From NCBI RefSeq assembly GCF_901709675.1, contig NC_051097.1, positions 10,082,039 to 10,146,038 of the forward strand: a DNA stretch of 64,000 bases, in the 5' to 3' direction. Below the pieces are notes generated by a model. It was given only the letters and a program-made list of their open reading frames with translations. It was not told the origin of the DNA and did no database searches. Position 1 is the first letter of the stretch. Every line of letters starts with the position of its first letter. Positions 1-13,200 of the stretch are shown here, one piece after another. The DNA is from Syngnathus acus. Lineage: Eukaryota; Chordata; Actinopteri; Syngnathiformes; Syngnathidae. A program made the translations under genes and the position numbers.

Positions 1-450
1 TAGTAACATTGTGACTTCAGCAGGGGTCACACTTACTCTGTGTCGTTCCACCGAGAAGGGGGTGGGGGGTCTTCCAGTCTTTGTGCTGTGTGTTTTAGGG
101 GAGCAGACCCTTTTCTCAGACCGGCTCCTCTCCTACCAACCCGACCGACTCTTTGGTAATGACGGCGACAACTCGTGACTATTTTTCTACCGATTCCACC
201 TTGAAAGGAAAAATTCATTAGAAGACCGAATAGCATTGCATAAACGGAGTCAATTTCCTTGAACGCAAATGAGTCATACTTGACATTCGACTCCTGACAG
301 AATCACTGAATTGAAAGTTGACTTTTATGAAAGATGTTTTATACACGTTTAGATATTTTTCACAGTAGATTTGCTTCTAAAGTTTGAAGTGCAAAAGAAG
401 AACAGTTTCAAGGCCATGAAGAAAAGAACCTATTTTGCAAGGCACAAAAG
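1..450. other. Intergenic, no feature seen
   Basis: Unique-looking AT-rich vertebrate intergenic DNA. Short open frames occur on the minus strand, but none has recognisable domain content or splice context. I see no RNA gene or repeat here. Confidence 0.5.
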
Positions 451-1084
451 TACCGTAATTTTCAGACTATAAGTCGCACCGGAGTATAAGTCGCACCAGC
501 CATAAAATGCCCAAAAAAGTGAAAAAAAAACATATATAAGTCGCTCCGGAGTATAAGTCGCATTTTGGGGGGCAATTTATTCGACAAAATCCAACACCAA
601 GAACAGTCATGAACGAGCAACAACAGGCGACGTCGCGTCGCGCTGCTGACGTCAGCAGCGTGACGTCGCGCGTCACTCGACGGAGCTCTCTTTCACTTCC
701 GTGGATTGAAGTCGGGCGCCGGCGCTCGACCGGGTGGCTGTCCAGGGACGGTGGATGGGGACCGGACTATAAGGCACATCATTAATGCATCATGTCAGAT
801 TTTTAATCCAAATCAAATCATTCTCCATTTTATCTTTTTTGTTTCAACTTCAGACGCAACAAATTACTTTATAATCACAAAGTAACGATCCATAGTCTTT
901 TTGATTCATGATTCATAGTCTTCAGCGGGCCACTTATGATTGATTTCATGACACAATGCTTCGGGCCAGTTTAAATTTAGGAATTTGGTCCATATATAAG
1001 GCGCACCGGACTATAAGGCGCACTGTCGGCTTTTGAGAAAATTTTAGGTTTTTAGGTGCGCCTTATAGTCCGGAAAATACGGTA
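451..1084. mobile_element. MITE-like non-autonomous DNA element (TATAAGGCGCACC family), long copy
   Basis: The left end reads TACCGTAATTTTCAGACTAT and the right end, read on the minus strand, starts TACCGTATTTTCCGGACTAT, so the termini are inverted repeats flanked by TA. Sub-terminal repeats of the type TATAAGTCGCACCGG and TATAAGGCGCACCGG occur near 470, 540, 765, 995 and 1055. The middle (about 620-760) is a CpG-rich insert with a 20-bp palindrome. It has no transposase frame, so it would need an enzyme supplied in trans. It may be two nested or fused copies, because the left half carries AAGTCGC units and the right half AAGGCGC units. Confidence 0.7.
641..660. promoter_or_regulatory. 20-bp perfect palindrome centred on a CRE (TGACGTCA)
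   Basis: The sequence CGCTGCTGACGTCAGCAGCG equals its own reverse complement and has the consensus cAMP-response element TGACGTCA at its centre. A second imperfect inverted repeat, GTGACG...CGTCAC, follows at 660-676. Both lie inside the MITE-like element. CREB/ATF binding is inferred from the motif only, and the palindrome may simply be part of the element's folding structure. Confidence 0.4.
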
Positions 1085-4000
1085 TACATATTTATGATTT
1101 CATATGTATTGTTTTCCAGTGTCTAAAGAACTTAAGTGCAACTCAGTCTGACTATATTAAATGTGTGCATGCTGATGGAATATTTCAGTAAGATAGCACG
1201 TATATATGCGAGTTGAATTGCTAGCTAGCTCGCTTACTCACGCTACTATTTGGTCAAGTGCATTTTATTTGTTCTAAATCCTAAAAGGAAAAAGCATGAA
1301 TATTTTCAACCGCTCTACAAGTGTTGAGCAACACGAAAGATATGAAGTCTCACAGGGCCATACTCCAAAGAAAAACATCATCATTTCAAATCCCATGAAT
1401 ATTAGAGAAGCAGCCACCACAAGGAATATTCTCTTATACTAATTGGACATAGCTGGGCACCATGGTAACACACAAGGTTAGAACGCTGAGGCTTACGCCG
1501 TACCTGTGCTGCTTAATTATATTCTCCACGCAGGCATTGTTTGCCGCCGCATTTTACAGCAGACAGCTAACAACGCATAACAGAAACATAGTCACATTCT
1601 GAGTTAAGAAATGTTCTCATTACTTACCTGAGCTCTAGAGACGTGTGTAAATTAAGAAGAAATACATCCCGGGTGGGCAACTGGGGAAGAAAAATGTTCT
1701 CGAGCAACGCCGACTTTGTTTGAACCTCGTCTTCTTGAATTCTCAGGGAAGAAGTCATAAAAAGATGCTGCATCCAGAAAAAAGTCTTAGCTGCGGGGTT
1801 TTTTTTTTTGTCTTTCGTATTACACAAAAAGTCTTTGGTACTTTCAGCAATAGGCAAGCTTGGTCGTGGTTGATACTATGTGTAACCCTCAATTGTCGGT
1901 TCCATTTTCTGGACGTCATCGTATTCAGAGAAAGAAAATATTAAAATGAACAAATAGCCTCTCATAAAATGACCTTTTCATTTGATGAAAAACAAAACAT
2001 ATCTTTGTTTCCCCACATTCACTTCATTTGTGTTGCCGCAACACCTAACGAGATCGAAATACATAATGAGATCCCGTTTCAGTCAACCACGTTTCGATAG
2101 CGACGGCAGCATATCGATCTCCTCCAGGCCGGACGGACGCTAATATGCCACGCTCATTACTCGAAAAGCCGAATCACAAAAGATCTGCGTCAACTTGTAC
2201 GAGAACTAAACATCAGATCCCGCTCATTCCTGCACATGCGCGACACTCGCTTTGATTTCACACGGTTTTGAAAGACAAAGAATATAAACAAGGTCCAAAG
2301 GGACAATGAAACTGGGTCTTCAGTCAAAGTCAAAACCGAGCGACTGCTCTCGAGAGTCAAATTGTATGTACATCAATCCCCGTAGAGATCTTTCAAAAAA
2401 TACCTACCTCTGTCCGTTTCTTAGCAAGATGATTTTATTTAGAAACTTGCTTATCTGTGGAATCATTTTAACCTGCTCAATAAACTCCATTTTTTTTACT
2501 TCAAAAAAAAAAAAATGGTGACTGTTTTCAAGTCTTCAGATAAGAACCCAACTGGATTTAGGAGAAAGGAGAGTGAAAATGGGTTTCACTCAGTCGTAGG
2601 GATTAGAAAAGAGACTGTAGTCAGACGTTCGTTCTCCCAGTCATAGCTTCGGCATTATTTCACAATCACAAAAGATTCCGGATGGATCCGTAAGCCGTTT
2701 GTGAACAAGCCAGGTGAGCCGACCCAATATCTCCTTCTGAAAATAATTTTGACCAACAATCCACATTTGAGACAACCTCCAAACGTTTTCACATTCTGGA
2801 TTTAAGTCAAAAGAGAATGTCTGAATATCTAAAAAATATCCCGAGTCTTTATATGCATCTAAAATAACTTGTCTAAAAGTTTACTTCTCAATTTGTGAGC
2901 TTTATAGACAATTTGAATTGCTGTAGGGTATTTTCCGCCATGTGAAATGTCAAATTGCAAAGCAAAATGTCAAATCACATTTTACTATCAGATTCATAAA
3001 CCGCAGGCCAAAAAGCCATCCGTGTTTCCGAGCCTGTCTCTTTGAGTTACAGATATCAAGCGTGAGGTCGGCCGCAAATACAATTTCACCGTGACGACTG
3101 ATTGCATTGTTCGAATCCCATTGCGGAGTCGAAAGAGTCGACTTATTGTTAAATTAGATTACGACCAATTATCTCAACGTATAAGTCAAACCGAGGTTTA
3201 ATTTTGAAATACGTTTAACTTCTGTCGTGATAATGAAGGAAATCATCAAGGCCTGAGTCATTGCAGTCCATGATTGGACGAACATGCCTGTGGGTTATCG
3301 ATTAGCCAGCAAAAAGTATTTTTGGCTGCTGTGTGATTCAACTCTTCAGAGCGCTCTCATTACGGGAGGGGGGGGATGTTATTACAGCATTCGCTCTGTT
3401 TGAGTTTGGACTCTCCGGCAGGCTGGTCTTTGGCCAGCGGCCACGCTCGCGGCTCCCGCCTCTGCTGAGGACTACTTAAGGAACAGCTCACACGCTTCCC
3501 CGAGTCAGGCCAGTGAATCCACAATGCCTGGATGGGAGTCAGGCGAATGATTGAGTGATTCACTCCACCGTCAGTGACTCATTATCGTTATTTCTACTAT
3601 CGACGTGGTTTCCTTTTTGTGGCCAGGCATTTGTGTGGGCCAATTTACTCCGAGCTCAGTTGTCAGGAGGCTTTACGGCCAGGGAGGAAAGTACGTTAGG
3701 TACAGCTTCACATGCGTCCACAAACTGTGTATTTTTATTTGTTTTATATACATATATTATATTATATTTTATATATATATTTTATTTTATTTATTTTTTT
3801 CTATTATGATAGAATATATGTGATACAATTTTAAGTACTTAACAGGACAGTTTCCAGGTTGGACTTTTCTGCACCCAGGTGTTTATTGCATCCTGGGTTT
3901 GATGGGACTAATGGGAACAAGAACGTTCAAGCTCATGGACCCATCTTGACCTCTGATATCTGTCACTCCAGACAGAGGCATCGTTACTTTTGAAAAAAGG

Positions 4001-4282
4001 TCCAGGGAGGCCGTTTGGCAGGTAGAGATAGTGATAGCTCACTCAGGGAGTAATGAAGTGTGACACAGAGATAACCACTTCTTTGGTTGGGGAACAGATC
4101 ATCCTCAGAGAAGGCCGATGTCACTCCTGCCTCAACGGTTGCTTTGTTATATTGCTGAGAGGCCATCGAGGCACAAAGCGACCTTCGGTGTCGCTTTTGT
4201 TTGGTTTAACTTCAAGTGATGTGTATTGTTGATGGCACTGATGGTTGGTTGAAATAATGAAAAGACAAATCAGCCATCAAGA
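1085..4282. other. Intergenic, AT-rich, low-complexity tracts
   Basis: No gene supported. It contains a T-run near 1,800, a G-run near 3,365, and an AT-rich tract of TATAT and TTTATT type at about 3,740-3,800. Open frames here are short, composition-driven and lack domain signal. Confidence 0.45.
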
Positions 4283-4313
4283 GGTTCATGAAGCAAATTT
4301 GAAGCTTCATTTT
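4283..4313. repeat. Solo end of the GAAGCTTC-ended MITE
   Basis: The sequence starts GGTTCATGAAGCAAATTTGA and continues GCTTCATTTT. It matches the right terminal inverted repeat of the complete copy at 5,866-6,013. No partner end is visible nearby, so this is a fragment or solo end. Confidence 0.5.
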
Positions 4314-5865
4314 CCAATTGCTAGTTCCTATTTGAATGTTTTAGCAGGTCTCTGAGCAGTGATTGTCACCTCCTTCCCTCATTTGGCAGGTCAGTCAGTG
4401 TGTGTCCCGTATGTCTGTCAACTCGCTAAATGCAATTCTCACTGATGCGTTTAATATCCTGCTTGCTCCCACATTCACGTCAACATTGGCAGACTTCGCA
4501 AACCATGCGGATAAATTATGGATATACCTGAGTCGATGCAACTCTGTAACGCCGCCGTCGTTTTTGCTGAGGGAAAGAACGTGGCTTTGGGTTGTGTGGA
4601 TTTATTTTGGCTATTGAATTAGTCTGAGTTCGGGCAAAACTGGGACATAGCTCGTGGGTGGCAGTGAGAAGCTAATTGGGACTATGAAGTGCGTCAATGG
4701 TGACCTTTTCTACCATGAAGCTATCGTGTTGGTAAAACAAGTACTTACACAAACCGTTGGAATTGAATCGAATCTCAAATGCCACGTTGAAGATAAAAGC
4801 AGGAATATACTTTGAGTAGCAGACAAAAAAGAAAAGGCTTTTTAAGACAGAACTATTTCAAAGTCATCTTGCAATTTCAAATAGTAAGTATTGACTTGTT
4901 GGATTTGATCTTTCAATATTAATCATGTTGGTTGATGGCATGACTGGATTGAAAAATGTTCCTGGCTGCTAAATCTGTAAATTGGGGTTTGTACCTTTTA
5001 TATTTTTTTAAACCTAGCTGGCAACAGCGCCGTCAGCCTCATCATACTTAGCACTATGGATCATGGCCAGGAACTTTAATGAGACAGTGCTGAATTACGC
5101 AGTGTGGACTCCTATGGCAGCTCTGATTCCACAGTGACATGTTGTGGACTTAGTAGATCACTCACAAGAGTCTTAAAAGAGACAAATAAAACCCATCATT
5201 GAGGCAGGAGTGGTCACATTTGCGCAATCAATATGGCGATGGTGACTGTGTTCCATTTCTTTTCAAAAATTCCAAGCGTGGAGGCTTCTGATTTTTTGCA
5301 GGATCCATCCCAAGATATTACATCATCATTTTGTATGCTTCAGATTGTCTGGAATGAAGAGCCTTCTGCACTTCTGCCTGTCCAGGAGGCTGTGGGGGTG
5401 TCTCCTCTTTTCCATTATGGCATTTAGTTTGTTCTGTGGGCCTTTTCTACAATAGTCCGGCGTCCCGCCAAGCACATTATCGAGCTCTTTTTGTGTTTTT
5501 TATCGGTCAAGCTGGCTCCCCAACACACAAAAAGGGGCACTGGCAAGTGGCCATCCCAGTGTGATAAAATGCACAGCACACGTCAAAAAACCTCCCCTCA
5601 GGAGAAAGGTGGCTCTGAACCTTTTTCGATGTTTAAGATCCTTTCTAGCCTTTCCGATATCTTTAGATATGTAGGTGTGCCGTTGCCACGGACACTCTGC
5701 TTTGTATGCTTGGTGCACTTGCTTGTATGTCAATTTATCATCTATATTTTATCATGTTTATTCCGTTTTTAACTATTCACACGGTTATAGCTCTCTCTAA
5801 CCTCTCATAAATGCTAGGTTTCAACCCAATTACACTCATAGGGGAGACTTTGAGAATTTTAGTGA
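4314..5865. other. Intergenic, no feature seen
   Basis: Open frames at about 4,363-4,617, 5,233-5,427 and 5,491-5,772 are short and unrecognisable. I see no RNA gene, promoter or repeat that I can support. Confidence 0.4.
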
Positions 5866-6013
5866 CAATGAAGCTTCAAATTTGCTTCGTGAAGCAGTTG
5901 TATTTTTTTTTGTATCCTCTCGAGGGCTGTTCAAACACACTTGCTACTTAATAAACACCTTTGTGTCAAAATTACAAAAGTGGTTCATAAAGCAAATTTG
6001 AAGCTTCATTTTG
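5866..6013. mobile_element. Short MITE with GAAGCTTCAAATTTGCTT inverted ends
   Basis: About 148 bp. The left end reads CAATGAAGCTTCAAATTTGC and the right end is its near-perfect inverse (GCAAATTTGAAGCTTCATTTTG), giving terminal inverted repeats of about 30 bp. The core has no open frame. Matching solo ends occur at 4,283 and 30,512, which supports a dispersed family. Superfamily not assigned. Confidence 0.6.
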
Positions 6014-9000
6014 ATGCAGCTTTTAGACTGACTTTTTAAAATGCTGGATTTAAATCAAACTGTCCTCAATACTCTCTCCATGTAAGTATCTCCATCATAT
6101 TCCCTTCAATTTCATGCTAACTAATTTATGGAATAAATACGGTCTTTGTGTGTTGTAAAACAAACTGTTTTGATTTTCTCCATTTATTTATTCTGAGGAC
6201 CTTCATTTATATTTGACCTCATTTAGCTGATTCCATATAATGACAAACATTAGTTGAAGGTCAGTCCTCTTTGAGAAATTGTTTTGTCAATACAACTCAC
6301 AGCAATTATTGCCAGTCAGTACATATAGTTCTGACCCGACCGCTTTCAACTTTAATTAGCGTCAATTTGTACACATAATTTGATCAAATGTTTGTAATGT
6401 AAGGCTGCCATGGCAACGGCAGTCCTCTCGAAAGTTGGTTCAATGGGTGCGTGAATGGAGTGACCTCATTGAGTTGTCATTTCAAGTTGTGCATGTTTTC
6501 CAAAGTGTCTTGTTATTGTGTTGGGTTAAAATTTCAGAGATACATTTTTGGGAGTTTGACTTGAGAGATTTTTTTTGTGAGCTTACTTGTTCCCTTCGTC
6601 ATGATGAAGTTTTCTTCTTTGGTTTTGGGTGCCATCTGGGATTTGTGTCATCTGTTCTCTGCTCCCTGTCACCATTCGCTATTGTTCGCTTGGTTGGCCA
6701 GCAGCTGTTTGTCAATCTGGAACTTTATGCCCCGCAAGATCTAAGCTCTCGTCTTCTCAACTACTTTCCGGTGTATGTCCCATTGGAACATGTAAGATGA
6801 AGTTGGCACAGATGTTGCTGTGTACTCTATCCCTGCCACTTAGTGCCTCTGCGTGTCTGTTTTACCTGTTTGCATCTTGTTTTTGTTTTTTTTCATACCG
6901 GTGTATTTTAAAAAAGGCAAACTTCTCGATCCACATAAAAATACTTGTGCAGGATGCCAAGTGTATACCTATTTTATTATTTATTTTAAATATTTATTTT
7001 ATTATTATTATTATTCTATTTTAATACAACTTTATTTTATTATTGTTTTTTATTATTATTATATTATTTCATTATTTGTATTATTATTAAAAAAAAACAA
7101 TTATTGATTTTTGTCTAATATTCAAAATGACGTGCAAAAAAAGAGCCACGGCCGCCTGTTGTGGACAACGCTGTCATTTTGAAATTTTAATAGACCGTGT
7201 CAATTTAGTTTTGGGCCATTTCTGTCAGAGTGTTTACCATTCATTGCTTTGGGCTCATTTGCCTTGGCATTTTTAAAGTTGTTTAAGGGTTGCTGAGAAA
7301 AGTTTTGATACTTGACATTTTCTTGTCAGTATGATCTTCATCGCAATCACGGAGATTATTTAGCTTCTCCTTTTCATGCGCTGCTTCTCATCATAGTAGT
7401 GATGAACCATTTGGTTCTCATCAAAGAAGTGGATGCTTTGCAAATAAGGCTCCCTGACTCACAAGCATCCCAGTCAAATATTATGTCGTTATGAAGGTAG
7501 ACATCTAACTTCACGTATTCCCGACATGGTTTGGCCTACTGAGAAATAATGATTAAGGCATTAATTTGTTTTTCCATCATCAGTTCCAGATATGCCTGCT
7601 TGAGTACATCGAGCTGGTGAACAAGAATTCCCCTTTGATCAAATGTTGAAATTCTCACAGCCTTGGGAAAGTTCTGAAATGTAGCTTGTGTTCAGATTAA
7701 AAAAAATTTCACATGCATGTTATCTTACTGTATGAAGCTGACATAATAATCACAGCATTTTATGCTGTTTGTTGCCAGTGATCAAAAAATGCTTGCGTGG
7801 CCTTGACAGTAATTGCCGTAATTGTTCTAAAAAAAAAAAAAGCATTTTCTAAAGGGAAAAAAAACGTGTCACTGAGCTCAAGCTAAAAGACAGAGAAAGA
7901 ATGCAACACTTATTTACTCCAGACGAAATCAATACATTCCCATTGACGAATGCTGGTACACAAAAGTCATGCTGGCCCCCTTACATTTTAGAAGATTGCA
8001 CTCTTCAACAATCCAACGTTTTTCATAAACTAAAAGAACAAATATGCTCTCAAAACCCTCTTTTTTAATCCAACAATAAATCAGTCATTGACCGTCATTG
8101 ATGCATATAGACGTCAAAGTTCGATTGCCGAGCAGAGGTTTGCTAACCACCAAAGCAATTTATTACTTGTCTCCATGCATGCAACGATGCTAGCACAAAA
8201 AAGGAAACCGATTATATTGTAACACGACCTTCCACTCGTAGTAGGTCTAAATATTGTTTTCATCAACTACTGTTAACTATAGCAGTCATTTATCCTGGAT
8301 TTTTCATTGATCTCTTCACATCACACAAAAGAGCCTCAAGCATCATGAAATTTTAATTGTTTCATTTCCATTTTGTTTTTTTACAACCACACAGTTAATT
8401 AACAGAATGCGCGTGCACCTTAGTTAGTTCAATTGAATGTGTCGACCGTAATGAACACCAAAATCGTTAGCGCCCACATAGAAAGAAAAAAAAAAAAACA
8501 ACACATCTCAGATGTCGTTTATTTGATACGCTGAGTTTTATATGTTTGCACTTCCTGCTCTCTCGTTTGACTATTTTGATTGGGACAGTGTTGGTGGCCA
8601 TAAAAGGCTCGCATACACAATAAAAGACAGTATAAACCTTTAAATGGCTGATGCATCAAGTCACATTGCCAATGACACAATTATAAGATTAAATTACATG
8701 GGTGGAGACTGAACCCACGTCCGCTTTTTACATAAAGATTTTAAAATAAGGAAAACGCGACTTATCGGGTCCGAGCAGATTTTGCAGGTGGATCAAATGT
8801 TGCGGTCGCTCAGTGTAAAATCCTCCATGATTCAAAATACAATACGAGTGTTCAGTTAGCCAGAAAGCAGCACGACACGTATTGATCAATTATTAAGATC
8901 GAATCAAGCTGTGAACGAGTCCAGGCGGTTCAACATCCATGCAGAGCCAAGAAACCACTCAAGCATTTTGTTCAAGACAAAGCATGCAACAATGCAATGA

Positions 9001-10192
9001 CAAATTGAAGGTTAATGGAAGAGTTCTGCAACCACGCACTTGAGTTAGTCTGTAGAAGACGAATTTTAGAACCGGTTATCATATTTCTCCTTGGAAGTTG
9101 CTTCAAGTGGAATTGCAAAAACAACCACGCACTTGAGATAGTTCTTAGAAAACAAAGTTTGAAGAAATAAGACTTATTTTGCATGTATGAGGACCGAGTC
9201 GCTTGATGAAGTGAGTCTCGATGCTCAAATGGTCGACATTCATCATCTTAACATAAAGCGTCACATGTTAAAATATCTTTGTTGAGCCCAAAACGTAAAC
9301 CCAACAGAGAGTGCAAACAGGTCTTAGTAGTTTTTTTTTTTTAATTTCAGAGAATTGACTTTTTATTATGCTGCGCTGGGGGTTCAATGAGGCCTACTGT
9401 CAATTTATTGGCCATACAAGGCGAAGTGAATCTCGCGTCTATTTTTTCCCTATCGTAAATGAGGCAGCAAACTGCAAGTGAAATAAAAGCTTCTTTCCGC
9501 AAGGTGCCATTCTGTTCATACAGTGTGAATGCAATCAGGCCGAGTTTGCTTAAAAAGGTCAACAGGAGCACGTGTATAAGGCTCATAAAAAGGAGAACGC
9601 CTGTTCCTTTAGAAATTCCTTCAATGGAAAACATCCTTTGTAATTCCGAATAAAACCCATCATTCCTTGAAAAGGAGTAAACATTTGACACAACCGCTGA
9701 GTGGTTTCTATGTTAGCCGCATAAAAATACCCAGTGGCGCCGGAAAGCATCGGTCACGGAAACATTCACCTGCGTTATTATTACATGAGACAACTGTGAT
9801 GCCAGCAAACACATCAAGTGAACAAGATAGTCCATATATTTATTATTTAACGAGACGTGTGGGAGAGTTACAAACGTTGGTTTCATGCCATTGAAGAAGT
9901 GCAAAACTTAGTCAAACAACAGTCATGCCCCTCCACCCGACCTTCTCCTCTTCTTCTTCTGGTTTTTGATTTTCCCCAAGACTCAATTTCCATCGGCGCT
10001 CTCGAAAAAAACCTTTTGCCCCAGACACCAGCTCTTTATTTATTCAAACGCATGATTATATTAATGCTATGAGATTTCTCCAACATCATTTTTGTTTAGA
10101 GGCCGTGCACCCAGCACCCTGAGGTGGCACGTTAAGGAGATTGGGTTTCTCTGTTAATCTATTTTGAGAAGGAATGATGATTAAATGCTGGT
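6014..10192. other. Intergenic, AT-rich with microsatellites
   Basis: No gene supported. It contains ATT-type microsatellite sequence at about 6,970-7,095 and A/T homopolymers near 7,830, 8,490 and 9,330. Open frames at 6,435-7,107 and 9,347-9,904 have no recognisable domain. Confidence 0.4.
6970..7095. repeat. AT-rich microsatellite (ATT/TTTA)n
   Basis: Low-complexity tract of TTATTATTATT and TTTATT units interrupted by A/T runs. The hydrophobic-looking reading frames across it result from composition. Confidence 0.6.
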
Positions 10193-10285
10193 TAATAAAT
10201 AAATAAATAAATAAATAAATGTAAAAAAAAATGAAATAAATGTAAATAAATAAATATAAATAATGAATAAAAAACAAAAACAAAA
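10191..10285. repeat. (AAAT)n microsatellite and A-rich tract
   Basis: Six or more tandem AAAT units followed by interrupted A-rich sequence. Simple repeat with no coding content. Confidence 0.7.
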
Positions 10286-13200
10286 AGGGTCATTCTTGAT
10301 CAAGAATCAAAACACGGATGCTACAACAACATCCTTCCGTTTTTTTGTTGTTTATTTTTTTTATTTTATTTTTTCTTACAAGGCCACATTTTGGAACATC
10401 TGTCTCTTCTTTCTTCCATCTCGGCAAGCCTCAGCTGCTCCATACGGTCACAATGTGCGCTCGCTCATGTTCTTCAAATCGCTTCTCCCACCGTTCAGAT
10501 TCTGTCGTCGTTACACTATGCAATAATTCATGTGTCGTTCACCTGCTACTTAAAATCTGCACTTAACTGCAAGTAGCAACATGCATGGAAAGGCGTCCTG
10601 TTGGCAGAGAAGGAAAAATTTCCACTATGATCAAGTAGTACAAAAAAAAAAGCCCCCCCCGGCAACATTCTTTCATGCACGATGAAAACAATGTAAGTAG
10701 TTTAGTGGCAGATGTGTGTCATAAAACTTTAATTTCACTTTAAGTGCAACTATTTTGCTGCCAAACTTTCCCCAATGTAAGATGTTTGATGTCTCGACTT
10801 AGTCAGTCTCCCTTTTGTGAGCAATCTTTTCTGGTTTTAATGTAAGTGGAAATAATGGTATGAAAACACATTTAACTACATTATTATGTTGCATGAATAG
10901 AGCATCAGAAAACAGAAATAGGATTGAGATTTTATGTATGCATCGCTCGTAAGTGCTTTTTGACCTTGGAATGTACCAAATATTCAGCCTGCGTCTTTGC
11001 TCATATCTCCGCTCGCCTTACATCAGCTCTTACTAAAAGAATGTTAATGCTGACAAAGTTCACAGACAGTGCAACAAAAATCTCAGATACACTCTCCGAG
11101 TAAAAGTATCATAATGAGTCATTTTTAGCATGCGTGGATAGACATTTTATATTAAATCTGGAGAAGTATTGGAACACATAACTGACAACTCACTGGGTGC
11201 TTCAATGATATTAACTGAATTTGATCGAGATTTGGATTTTGTCAAGCCAAGCACAGCCAAATTATTTAAAATTAGGGGCCTAAAATTAACAATGAGTAAT
11301 TCATTAGACAATAGTCGAGAAATTTCGCTAAGCAGTAATTACAGCAGCTTAATTGTGAGGCTTGTCCCAGTTATGCTAATAAAATAGCAAATTGCTAGGT
11401 GACAACAAGGCTAAAAAAAAAAAAGTGATCTACTTGTGAAGTTGCGAAGCTCCCTGAATCGAAATCTGCTTGCCGATGTTGTCCCGTTTCTTTAGAAAAT
11501 AAATGAGGTCATCTGACTGCTATTCTCATCGGAAAATATCCCGTAATGGATTTCTAATGGCCTGCTCTGGATGCACAAAGCTGAACAAATGAAAGTGAGA
11601 GGTGGGGAGGAGGATCCAGGTAATACATTTCCTTAATGACATTAAGTCCACAGGGAATAAAGCAAGCTCATTACATAACAGGACTCAAAAGGAGTTGAGG
11701 AAAAGGAAACTCAAGGACGAGCTGTGACCTTGACACAAACCCTGTAAATATAATGAAGACAAGTCTGAGCCTGTCAGATGATAAGAAAAATTCTGGACCA
11801 CCACCAACATGGATGCTTGCAAAATTGTGATTATTATTTTTTTTGTGGGTCACTTACAAAATAAAAATCTTTTCTCAGTGCAGTCCAGTACATGTTCAGG
11901 CCATGACTCTGCCTCCAGCATGTCTGAGCTGCAATGTGAATCTTTTATGAATCCAGATTTCTCAGAAAAGAACCAGTTGGGAACCACTTAAGTGCATTCT
12001 GCAAATGAGCCATTTGCAAATTAGAGAGGATTAAATTGGACTCTTCATGAATGGGATTTTATTATATGCTCTAAAAGGCCAGAAAATGATTTGCTGGTTA
12101 TACATTAAGTCTCAAAATTACCTTATGGTCTTAGTCACTTAATGCCAAGACAGTCCACAGTACAACTGTGAAAGTCCATCGCCATGGAAACCCTTGCAGA
12201 GAACAATTGACTTGGTCACAGGTAGCCAGTCGGTGGACATAAATACGATTGTCTTTGAGTTTCTGGGGACAAGAAGAAAGGGAGCTGACTTTTGATTTTA
12301 ATTCGAACAAAATGTGTCACATATAAAAGGCTTTTTCGTTTCACTTTGAATTAGTCACTAATTATTAGCACAACCATAAAACAATAGATTGCCGTTTGTA
12401 TTTGGATTATTTATTTAAGGCTGTGTGTGGTAGCCAGCGTACACAAAACTACAATACATAAATAAATAAATTGTTTTCTGCAAGATTGTATGCTTGCTAA
12501 AGAACAGTTGAAAAAAAGTTCAGCAATGGCAAAGAAGTCTAACAAGCTAAAGCAAACCCAAAAACTTTTGAGATCCATTTTGTTCACACGGCGTGATTGC
12601 CAGCAAGGTTTATGATCGATTGAGTGAAATCCCGTTTTATTCTGTCGTTTTCTTTTTTTATCTTCAGCCTCCACTGAAGGAACAATTTTCCCTGGAGAGA
12701 GATGCTTTCATATTTACATGGTGTACTTCCAAATATATGATCTGGAGCTTTCAGATAGTAGGTCTAAATATGAAGATATCCAACTAAAAAAAAAAAAAAA
12801 AAAAACACTTGCAGAGGGCAATTAAAAAAAACACTTGCAGAGGACAATCCAAAAAAAAAAAAAAAACAATAAAAGCAAAAGCAATACTTGCTAATAAAAG
12901 TGGCATTTACACATAGCTGTATAATGGTTGGCATGAGACAACCTAATTCCATTATTAAAAAAAACAGCCCAGTGGCTAAAACCAAATGAGCTAAGGTCTC
13001 ATGAGATTGATTTATTTATTTGTTTCTTTTGGTTTGTTTTTAGGCATGACGTTTTTCTGTAAAATCCTTCATCATCTCGATTCTCAACGTTGAAGGGATG
13101 TTACCTTCCAGAGAGCCCTGAAATCGACTTGGAGCAGAGCCACACACGCGTCCCCACAATACCACCCATTGAAATCCCGACGAACGAGGCTCGTCATACG

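Noticed and set aside
3100-3125. TTCGAATCC B-box-like sequence
   Set aside because: Flanking bases do not form a T-stem and there is no A-box upstream.
9347-9904. Two adjacent minus-strand frames with hydrophobic segments resembling a membrane protein
   Set aside because: They are in different frames with no convincing donor/acceptor between them, and no family match.
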